A DNA stretch of 5,109 nucleotides from an uncultured Cytophagaceae bacterium (GTDB lineage: Bacteria; Bacteroidota; Bacteroidia; Cytophagales; Spirosomataceae). The position numbers were made by a program, and so were the translations under genes. Position 1 is the first letter of the stretch. Each line of letters opens with the position of its first letter. The notes beneath the pieces were generated by a model. The model was not told the origin of the DNA. It saw only the letters and a list, made by a program, of their open reading frames with translations, and made no database searches. Below are positions 1 to 5,109 of this stretch, one piece after another. The DNA lies in contig CAILUB010000243.1 of NCBI GenBank assembly GCA_903837305.1, positions 1 to 5,109 on the forward strand, written 5' to 3'.

Positions 1-39
1 AAATAGTAGGCAAAGAAATAATAGATTTTTCATAGACAT
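1..39 (-). CDS. Start of a truncated exported-protein gene downstream of susD
   Basis: Reading the minus strand from 39 gives an open frame to the window edge that starts MSMKNLLFLCLLF. A second in-frame ATG lies at 33, giving MKNLLFLCLLF. A lysine followed by a run of Leu/Phe/Cys is the n-region and hydrophobic core of a Sec or lipoprotein signal peptide. It lies on the same strand as the SusCD pair, 68 bases after the susD stop codon. Genes in this position often encode surface lipoproteins, substrate-binding proteins or secreted enzymes of the same uptake locus. Only 13 codons are visible, so the mature protein and its function cannot be stated. The ATG at 33 may be the true start, because a short Met-Lys opening is more typical of signal peptides. 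No clear Shine-Dalgarno sequence is visible, and an inverted repeat ends only 13 bases before the ATG at 39. A chance open frame cannot be excluded at this length. Confidence 0.5.
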   Translation of the reverse strand, partial: MSMKNLLFLCLLF

Positions 40-52
40 GGTTTTAAAGTAA

Positions 53-79
53 AATTCCGGAGAATAACTCTCCGGAATT
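53..79 (-). terminator. Strong 11-bp hairpin after susD, terminator or intercistronic stem-loop
   Basis: AATTCCGGAGA at 53-63 and TCTCCGGAATT at 69-79 are perfect reverse complements around a 5-base loop. The stem begins 28 bases past the susD stop codon. On the minus strand it is followed by TTACTTTAAAAC; with the terminal UU of the stem this gives a broken U-rich tract (UUUUACUUU). That is terminator-like but weaker than a classical intrinsic terminator. On the + strand no U-run follows, so it would act on minus-strand transcripts only. Because a signal-peptide reading frame opens 13 bases beyond the stem, it may instead be a partial terminator or a stem that protects the 3' end of the upstream message. 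Confidence 0.65.
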
Positions 80-107
80 AATACAAAATAAGGAAAATAA
101 CAATTTA

Positions 108-1784
108 CTAGTATCCAGGATTCTGAGGAAAACTAGAAGAAGTTCCCGCAGCTCTATCAATCTGTAACTGAGGAATAGGGCGCAATATATGATGTGCCTT
201 AATATTACCAGCAGCCTTAGGATTGTGTAGTTTAACACGCTCAATTAAGTTACCCCAACGAGCTAAATCAAACCAACGAGATTGCTCTCCAATTAATTCA
301 CGCTCACGCTCATCCATGACAAAGTTTACATTTAAGTCACTTGCTGAGATTAACATAGCTGATTCTTTACCAGGCCACGCAGCACGACGACGAACAATAT
401 TGTAAGTATTTACAGCATCAGCCACAGCACCAGAGAAGAATTGTGCCTCTGCTAACATTAAGTAGGTATCAGCTAAACGGAATGCAATAAAGTCACGTCC
501 ACCTTCAAATTGTGTACGGTCAACGCGCCCACCGTCAATATGCTTACTAAGCGCTGGAAAAATACGTTCATCATAACGGGATGGAACTAATACTTGATAA
601 TTTCTTTTAGCTCTTTCCTCTACAGATAACTCAACACCTGGTAAGTAAATTGTCGTATCTCCTAAAGCAAAAGTTAATTTCGGTTTAGAGGTATCAAAGC
701 TTGTGTTATATGTACCAGGCTTATTAGATAGATAGGTGTCCTTAAAAGTCTTTTTATAACGACTGTCATTCTCTCTATCTTTGAATACCACATCCAACGT
801 GTAGTTAGTAGGAGCATATCTCTTAAATGGACGACCATTCTCTGTATCACGCTGCATACCGGGTAAAACATCGTACTCCATTAAAAAAAATACGTGTGAA
901 TTGTTTCCACCTGCGTTCGTTAATGGATCGCGCGTATACTGAACTGACCAAATAACCTCACTATTAGCTTCGTTGCCTTGTTTATGTACATCTCCGAAAT
1001 TAGGTAATAAATTAATACCATAATTAGTCGTAACATTCTTCAAACTTGCAATAGCTTTTGCATAATCATCACCTGCTTTAGCTGAGGAAGTAGCCTTAGT
1101 CAAATAAACACGGCCTAATAAATGCTCTGCTCCTGCACGTGTTACACGTCCATAATCAGCAGAACGTGCTTTATTCTCTAAATCAGGTAAAGCCTCAGTC
1201 AAATCTTTAATAATTTGCGCATATTGTAAAGCCACAGTGCTTCTTTTTACCTCCTTAGTAGGCGCTAGTGTCTCCGTTAATCGTAAGTCCACACCACCAA
1301 ACAATTGAGTTAAAATAAAATAATGGTGCGCACGAATAAATTTAGCTTCAGCGATACGTTGTTTTTTAATAACCTCCGATATTCCTGTTGTTTTAGGTGC
1401 ACGCTCAATAATTGCATTACACGTATTTATTCCTATATAAAAGTCATTCCATACTTCTGCAACATGACCATTTCGAGTATCAAAGTCAGTTGTATACGTA
1501 TTCATAAACTTCCAGCTACCATCTGCACCGTTAGTGTAAGAATCTGTGCCAAAGATGGTCAAATTCATACCACGCTCCGTTCCATACCAAGAACGCATTG
1601 TAGAATAAGCAGCACTTGTTGCGTCATTTAATCCTTTCGCAGAATTGATATAATCATTACCAATACGCGAAACAACATTCTCCGTTAACAAATCATTACA
1701 TGATTGAGTACTAAAAGCAATTACTCCAATCAAACTAATATTTGCTAAAAAACTTAATTTTCTAACTAATTTAAAGCTTTTCAT
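108..1784 (-). CDS. SusD/RagB-family nutrient-binding outer-membrane lipoprotein
   Basis: This is a complete 558-residue SusD-family protein, a usual length for the family. Residues 1-28 form a signal peptide (basic MKSFKLVRK, then a hydrophobic core) ending in the lipobox-like STQS before Cys29, the expected lipidated residue; the mature start is CNDLLTE. The N-terminal SusD-like region spans roughly 30-250, with the family stretch AEAKFIRAHHYFILTQLFGG (147-164 region) and the TPR-like helix GRVTRAGAEHLLGRVYL (212-228). The C-terminal RagB/SusD domain follows, with RLADTYLMLAEA (436-447), the conserved DERERELIGEQSRWFDLARW (491-510), RPIPQLQID (535-543) and the terminal QNPGY. In characterised relatives this protein sits on the cell surface as a hinged lid over the SusC barrel and binds the ligand. 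It lies 24 bases after the SusC gene and is almost certainly co-transcribed with it. No frameshift or missing family motif is evident. The ligand cannot be inferred from sequence alone. Confidence 0.96.
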   Translation of the reverse strand: MKSFKLVRKLSFLANISLIGVIAFSTQSCNDLLTENVVSRIGNDYINSAKGLNDATSAAYSTMRSWYGTERGMNLTIFGTDSYTNGADGSWKFMNTYTTDFDTRNGHVAEVWNDFYIGINTCNAIIERAPKTTGISEVIKKQRIAEAKFIRAHHYFILTQLFGGVDLRLTETLAPTKEVKRSTVALQYAQIIKDLTEALPDLENKARSADYGRVTRAGAEHLLGRVYLTKATSSAKAGDDYAKAIASLKNVTTNYGINLLPNFGDVHKQGNEANSEVIWSVQYTRDPLTNAGGNNSHVFFLMEYDVLPGMQRDTENGRPFKRYAPTNYTLDVVFKDRENDSRYKKTFKDTYLSNKPGTYNTSFDTSKPKLTFALGDTTIYLPGVELSVEERAKRNYQVLVPSRYDERIFPALSKHIDGGRVDRTQFEGGRDFIAFRLADTYLMLAEAQFFSGAVADAVNTYNIVRRRAAWPGKESAMLISASDLNVNFVMDERERELIGEQSRWFDLARWGNLIERVKLHNPKAAGNIKAHHILRPIPQLQIDRAAGTSSSFPQNPGY

Positions 1785-1808
1785 ATCTGTACTATTTAAT
1801 TAATTTGA
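1785..1808 (-). promoter_or_regulatory. SusC-SusD intercistronic gap and susD initiation region without Shine-Dalgarno
   Basis: The 24 bases between the SusC stop (TAA at 1811-1809) and the SusD ATG (1784) read TCAAATTAATTAAATAG followed by TACAGAT on the minus strand. There is no GGAGG-like ribosome site. An A/T-rich element containing TTAATTAA lies 11 bases before the start. A/T-rich, Shine-Dalgarno-poor initiation regions are usual in Bacteroidota. The gap is too short for a separate promoter and terminator, which supports one transcript and possibly translational coupling. Confidence 0.5.
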
Positions 1809-4800
1809 TTAAAATTTAAGGTTTAAACCGAATGTGGTCACACTAGTAGCTGGTGATACGTTCGTATTAACCTCACCACCACCAACTCCCTGTTCTCCAT
1901 CAACGAAAGTTTCTGGATCGATACCTTTGTATTTTTGACGATATTCAGCCAAAATTAACGGCTGCTGAATACTTGCGAAAACACGAACACTTTGCATCTT
2001 TAATTTTTTAGCCACATTATCAGGTAAATTATATCCAATGTTAATGTTACGTATCTTGAAGAATGAACCATCAAAGTATGTCAATGAACTACCGTATTTA
2101 GGGAACTCCTGCGTTACAACCGGCTGAGGAAACTCATTTGTAGGGTTTGTTGGAGTCCAGTAATTCAAGTTCAAGTTATTATAACGACCTGCAAGTTGAT
2201 TCACCTGATCATGGAATCGGCTACGAATCAACTGACCTACACGCGCAAAAACAAAGAAAGAAAGATCAAATCCTTTGTAGTTAAAACGGTTTGTTAAGCC
2301 AGCTGTGAATGCAGGAACAGCTGATCCTAAAATCTGACGATCGTCTGCATTAATTTTACCATCACCATTAAAGTCCTCTACTTTAATTTGACCAACCTTA
2401 TCGCCGAATGCTTTTGCTGCATCAGCCTCATTTGATTGCCAAATACCAATTTTCTTATAATCAAAGAACACACTTAATGGCTGACCTATAAAACGACCTG
2501 CACCGATATCATCTACCTTACCATTAGCCAAGGAAACGATAGCTTCTCTATTACGGTTAAAAATCAAATCAGAAGTCCACTGAAAATCTCCACGATCCAC
2601 ATTCACAGTAGATAGCGTTAATTCAATACCTGTATTTTGAGTTTCTCCAACATTCGTTGTAAATCCACTAAAACCAATTGACGTAGGCAATGGCTGCGGA
2701 GCCAACAAATTAGTTGTATTCGTCACATAATATTCAGCAGAACCCGAAACTTTACCACGGAAGAAACTAAAGTCTAAACCCGCATTTGAGGTAGTAGACG
2801 TCTCCCAACGTAAATCTGGATTACCAATAGTGTTCGGACGATAACCATATGCCGCTGTATTATCCCAAGCATAAGCCGTACGACCTAATAATGCTTGCGT
2901 TTGATAAGGTGTAATCGCTTGGTTACCAATAGCGCCCCATGAAGCACGCAACTTCAATTGATCTATCGAAGTGTTATTCTTGATAAATGGCTCCTCATGA
3001 AGATTCCAACCTAAGGCAAATGATGGGAATACACCAAATTTAGTGTTTGCTCCGAATCGAGATGAACCGTCCATACGTACTGTAGCTGTAACCAAATATT
3101 TCTCTTTATAATCGTAGTTAATACGACCCATGTAAGAAAGTAAAGTCCACTCAATTAAATCAGTATTCGCACCAGTAATCTGATTTGCATCCCCTAACCG
3201 ATGGTAAGAAGCTGTTTCAGCCGGTATACCATTTACAGAAATGGACGTACGCTCATCACGATCGCGCTGAATAGACTGTAAACCTGTTAGGTTTAAATTA
3301 TGCACATCTTTAAATTTCTTGTTGTAGGTAACAATATTCTCTAAAGTCCAGTTGAACAAGAATTGTTCATTAATACTACCTGTAGCATTTCCACCACGAT
3401 TATTATTTGTAAAGGCTCCTATAAAACGACCCGCTCTTCCTACAGTTAAATCTGGACCGAAGTTTACACGATACTTCAATCCTTTAGCTATATCCCACTC
3501 ACCATATAAACTATTGAATGTTCTGTAACGCTTATTCTCATCCACGTTAACTCCGGGAACTAATTCAGCTAATGGGTTTGTACGCAAACCATCATTTGTT
3601 GGTAAAAATGCTAAATCACCATTTGCATCATACGGTTCTCCTAATGGATTCTCTTGCATAGCTCCACCTAAAATATTTAGGTTTTCGCCATTACGAATTG
3701 AATTAACAATCAAAGTTGATAAACCAATTTTTACTTTTTTATTGATTTGATGATCCAAATTAACACGGAATGTGTAACGTGAGAAATCTTGCACTTTAAC
3801 CACACCAATATCTTGGAAGAAGTTAGCAGAAATATTAAAAGTAGTCTTTTCACTACCTCCGGAAACACCTACTTGGTGACTTTGAATAGCACCTGGGCGT
3901 AATAAACCCGCTACATAATCCGTAGAACGACCTGTAGCAATACTTGCTAATTCACGCGGTTCAAATATTCTTGCATCATCAGCTGGGGTTGAAAAACCTA
4001 TTGGATACTGACCCACTGCACGACGAGATTCACGCTTATACTCAGCGAATTGCTCTCCATTCATAACACCAATTTTTCCCAATTCCTGGTTTAGACCGTA
4101 ATATGAATCAACAGAAACAACCGTTGCCCCTGCCTTACCACGTTTTGTAGAAATAAGGACAACTCCATTCGCACCACGTGCACCATAAATAGCTGTCGCA
4201 GACGCATCTTTAAGAACCTCCATTGATATGATATCATTCGGGTTAATGTCATCAATTCCACTTGATAATGGAATACCGTCTACAACATATAAAGGGTCAT
4301 TAGATGCGTTAAATGAACGTCTACCACGGATACGAATTTGAGGACCAGCTCCTGGCTTAGAACCGGGCTGAACTACATCCACACCAGCTGCTCTACCTTG
4401 TAAAGCTTGACGCGCATTCGTAATAGGCAATTCCTGAATCTGCTTGGCATTAACGGAAGAAATAGCACCAGTCATTTGGCTCTTCTTTTGAGTACCATAA
4501 CCTACTACGACAACCTCTTTTAGAGACTTCGTGTCAGTAACTAGAGATACATCAATCTGCGCTCTATTTCCAACAGAAACATCCTGAGACAAATAACCAA
4601 CAGAAGTAATAGTTAAAACAGCAGATCCAGAAACTGAAATCTTATAATTTCCATCAGCATCCGTAGAAGTACCTCGAGTGGTACCTTTAACAGCAATACT
4701 GGCACCCGGAACACCTAAACCATCCTCTGATGAGGTCACTTTACCTGAGACCATCCGGTCTTGGGCAAAAATTTGAATACTCAATAACAGCATTATGCCA

Positions 4801-4835
4801 CTAAGGAGCACCTTGGAAAGTAATTTTTTTCTCAT
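1809..4835 (-). CDS. SusC/RagA-family TonB-dependent outer-membrane transporter
   Basis: This complete 1008-residue protein is the active-transport barrel of a SusCD pair, importing ligand across the outer membrane with TonB/ExbBD energy. Residues 1-24 are a Sec signal peptide, probably cleaved after IFA before Gln25. Residues 28-98 form a carboxypeptidase-regulatory-like beta-sandwich (GxVTS, GVPGASIAVKGTTRG, TDADGNYKISV). A SusC-type TonB-box region follows (LKEVVVVGYGTQKKS, 105-119). The plug spans about 107-235, with PLYVVDGIPL (181-190) and the SusC signature DIISMEVLKDASATAIYGAR (201-220) leading into GANGVVLISTKRGK. The rest is the 22-strand barrel, ending in FGLNLKF with a terminal Phe, the usual outer-membrane assembly signal. 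An EF-hand-like loop, DFNGDGKINADD (821-832), lies in a C-terminal extracellular-loop region. There is no STN signalling domain before the beta-sandwich. The start at 4835 gives a perfect signal peptide. The gene appears intact, and its substrate is unknown. Confidence 0.97.
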   Translation of the reverse strand: MRKKLLSKVLLSGIMLLLSIQIFAQDRMVSGKVTSSEDGLGVPGASIAVKGTTRGTSTDADGNYKISVSGSAVLTITSVGYLSQDVSVGNRAQIDVSLVTDTKSLKEVVVVGYGTQKKSQMTGAISSVNAKQIQELPITNARQALQGRAAGVDVVQPGSKPGAGPQIRIRGRRSFNASNDPLYVVDGIPLSSGIDDINPNDIISMEVLKDASATAIYGARGANGVVLISTKRGKAGATVVSVDSYYGLNQELGKIGVMNGEQFAEYKRESRRAVGQYPIGFSTPADDARIFEPRELASIATGRSTDYVAGLLRPGAIQSHQVGVSGGSEKTTFNISANFFQDIGVVKVQDFSRYTFRVNLDHQINKKVKIGLSTLIVNSIRNGENLNILGGAMQENPLGEPYDANGDLAFLPTNDGLRTNPLAELVPGVNVDENKRYRTFNSLYGEWDIAKGLKYRVNFGPDLTVGRAGRFIGAFTNNNRGGNATGSINEQFLFNWTLENIVTYNKKFKDVHNLNLTGLQSIQRDRDERTSISVNGIPAETASYHRLGDANQITGANTDLIEWTLLSYMGRINYDYKEKYLVTATVRMDGSSRFGANTKFGVFPSFALGWNLHEEPFIKNNTSIDQLKLRASWGAIGNQAITPYQTQALLGRTAYAWDNTAAYGYRPNTIGNPDLRWETSTTSNAGLDFSFFRGKVSGSAEYYVTNTTNLLAPQPLPTSIGFSGFTTNVGETQNTGIELTLSTVNVDRGDFQWTSDLIFNRNREAIVSLANGKVDDIGAGRFIGQPLSVFFDYKKIGIWQSNEADAAKAFGDKVGQIKVEDFNGDGKINADDRQILGSAVPAFTAGLTNRFNYKGFDLSFFVFARVGQLIRSRFHDQVNQLAGRYNNLNLNYWTPTNPTNEFPQPVVTQEFPKYGSSLTYFDGSFFKIRNINIGYNLPDNVAKKLKMQSVRVFASIQQPLILAEYRQKYKGIDPETFVDGEQGVGGGEVNTNVSPATSVTTFGLNLKF

Positions 4836-4848
4836 AGGTTAATTAAAT

Positions 4849-4968
4849 TTAAATTGTTTGCAAAGTCTTTTGTATCCTATCCCACAAGGCTTTGCATTCT
4901 TGTTGAGATAGTCTTAAGGGTTTTACTGGGTACTTATTTACTATTTTTAATCTCTTTATCCAGCTCAT
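4849..4968 (-). CDS. Possible 39-residue small protein or leader peptide upstream of susC
   Basis: An ATG at 4968 opens a 39-codon frame ending in TAA at 4851-4849, 13 bases before the SusC start. The translation begins MSWIKRLKIVNKYPVKPLRL and continues SQQECKALWDRIQKTLQTI. It is strongly basic, with a C-terminal half that could form an amphipathic helix; there is no signal peptide. The same frame stays open upstream to a TGA at 5040-5038, 62 codons in all, but has no other ATG. I do not recognise the family. The LSxxExxALWxRIQ pattern loosely recalls the segment before the membrane helix of FecR-type anti-sigma factors, so it could be a remnant of such a gene. Against this, the adjacent SusC has no STN domain. 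It could equally be a chance open frame in an untranslated leader. No convincing ribosome site precedes it. Confidence 0.25.
   Translation of the reverse strand: MSWIKRLKIVNKYPVKPLRLSQQECKALWDRIQKTLQTI
4859..4896 (-). promoter_or_regulatory. Possible leader hairpin just upstream of the susC start
   Basis: TGCAAAG at 4859-4865 and CTTTGCA at 4890-4896 are perfect 7-base reverse complements. In the minus-strand transcript they can close a stem-loop, with an inner UUGU/ACAA pairing (about 4 bp) and a 10-base loop GGGAUAGGAU, separated by a small asymmetric internal loop. The 3' foot lies 23 bases before the SusC start codon, so folding could affect ribosome access. It also overlaps the end of the 39-codon frame. 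Stability was not calculated, and a stem of this size can arise by chance. Confidence 0.25.
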
Positions 4969-4970
4969 TC

Positions 4971-5031
4971 TTTTCGAAAAAATTTCAATCTTATTAAGAT
5001 TATATATCCTGAAAAGCACAATTGACAATTG
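4971..5031. promoter_or_regulatory. Cluster of three perfect palindromes upstream of susC, candidate operators
   Basis: Three short dyads fall within 61 bases. TTTTCGAAAA is at 4971-4980. AATCTTATTAAGATT is at 4987-5001, with 7-base arms around one central T. CAATTGACAATTG is at 5019-5031, with 6-base arms around one central A, and can also be read as a tandem repeat of CAATTG. The one-base centres of the larger two make RNA hairpins of full stem length impossible, which favours protein-binding DNA sites over terminators. The distance between the centres of the two larger palindromes is 31 bp, about three helical turns, so they could lie on the same face of the DNA. The bound regulator is unknown. 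A/T-rich DNA yields small palindromes by chance, which limits confidence. Confidence 0.35.
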
Positions 5032-5038
5032 ATTTACT

Positions 5039-5072
5039 CAAATATTTCTTATAATTATTACATATTAGCAAG
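5039..5072 (-). promoter_or_regulatory. Weak candidate Bacteroidota-type promoter for susCD
   Basis: On the minus strand AATATTTG (5046-5039) matches the Bacteroidota -7 consensus TAnnTTTG at five of six fixed positions. CTTG (5072-5069) matches the -33 TTTG at three of four. The gap of 22 bases is within the TTG-N17-23-TAnnTTTG range reported for this phylum. Transcription would start near 5031-5035, directly at the CAATTGACAATTG palindrome, and give a leader of about 200 bases. No better match was found between this point and the SusC start, but a promoter outside the window, or one read by an ECF sigma factor, is equally possible. Confidence 0.3.
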
Positions 5073-5109
5073 CATAGGCTTTCCTTGTCATTTGGTCCTT
5101 CATTACCCT

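Noticed and set aside
223..405. A 60-codon + strand open frame antisense to the SusD C-terminal region.
   Set aside because: It is a shadow of the conserved ERERELIGEQSRWFDLARW coding segment, with no signal peptide, motif or promoter.
674..871. A 65-codon minus-strand open frame in another frame within the SusD gene.
   Set aside because: It is fully contained in a real gene on the same strand, and its composition is not protein-like for an exported or regulatory product.
1323..1631. A 102-codon open frame on the + strand inside the SusD gene.
   Set aside because: It lies wholly antisense to a well-conserved SusD coding region, has a Cys/Ile/Ser-rich translation typical of antisense frames, and shows no domain or initiation signal.
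4839..4855. TTAATTAA and AATTTAAATT palindromes immediately before the SusC start, with TTAATTAA also before SusD.
   Set aside because: These are low-complexity A/T palindromes expected in the A/T-rich initiation regions of this phylum. The spacing to the start codon differs between the two genes (3 versus 11 bases), so they are not treated as a shared operator.
4860..4885. A possible second promoter, AGACTTTG with TTG 16 bases upstream, very close to the SusC start.
   Set aside because: The -7 box lacks the TA pair and the spacing is below the usual range, so it fits the consensus less well than the candidate at 5039-5072.
5065..5109. A minus-strand open frame at the right edge reading RVMKDQMTRKAYAC then stop at 5067-5065, possibly the tail of an upstream gene.
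   Set aside because: Only 14 codons are visible, without any recognisable C-terminal motif. A second minus-strand frame is also open here, so coding cannot be supported from this window.
1..5109. A search by eye for a CRISPR array, tRNA, rRNA, insertion sequence ends, or phage and defence genes.
   Set aside because: No direct repeats with regular spacers, cloverleaf-like sequence, transposase fragment or terminal inverted repeats were seen. Nearly the whole window is taken up by the two SusCD genes.

Overview
The window holds one complete SusC/SusD pair on the minus strand, so the + strand as given is the non-coding strand for every gene here. This is the outer-membrane nutrient-uptake hallmark of the phylum Bacteroidota. 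Further signs of Bacteroidota are A/T-rich leaders without a clear Shine-Dalgarno sequence, a lipoprotein signal on SusD, and the 'QNPGY' C-terminus of SusD. The moderately low G+C content and the protein style suggest an environmental Cytophagales- or Sphingobacteriales-type organism rather than a gut Bacteroides. That placement is an inference from general resemblance.

Layout in the direction of transcription (high to low coordinates): 4836-5109 is a leader or intergenic region. It holds a weak candidate promoter, three short palindromes packed into about 60 bases, a 39-codon open frame ending 13 bases before the susC-like gene, and a possible hairpin near the start codon. 1809-4835 encodes a 1008-residue SusC/RagA-type TonB-dependent transporter. 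After a 24-base gap, 108-1784 encodes a 558-residue SusD/RagB-type surface lipoprotein. A strong 11-bp inverted repeat follows at 53-79. At 39 a new minus-strand frame opens with a typical signal-peptide start and runs off the left edge; it is probably the next gene of the locus.

How the genes work together: by analogy with characterised SusCD complexes, the SusD lipoprotein is a lid that captures a ligand over the SusC barrel. SusC then imports it using TonB/ExbBD energy. No glycoside hydrolase, peptidase, sulfatase or regulator is visible, so the substrate (glycan, oligopeptide or other) cannot be named. SusC lacks an N-terminal STN signalling domain, so direct ECF-sigma/FecR trans-envelope signalling through it is unlikely.

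The two large genes look intact and ordinary. The points worth a second look are all in the non-coding parts: the palindrome cluster, the small open frame and hairpin in the leader, and the hairpin placed against the start of the next gene.
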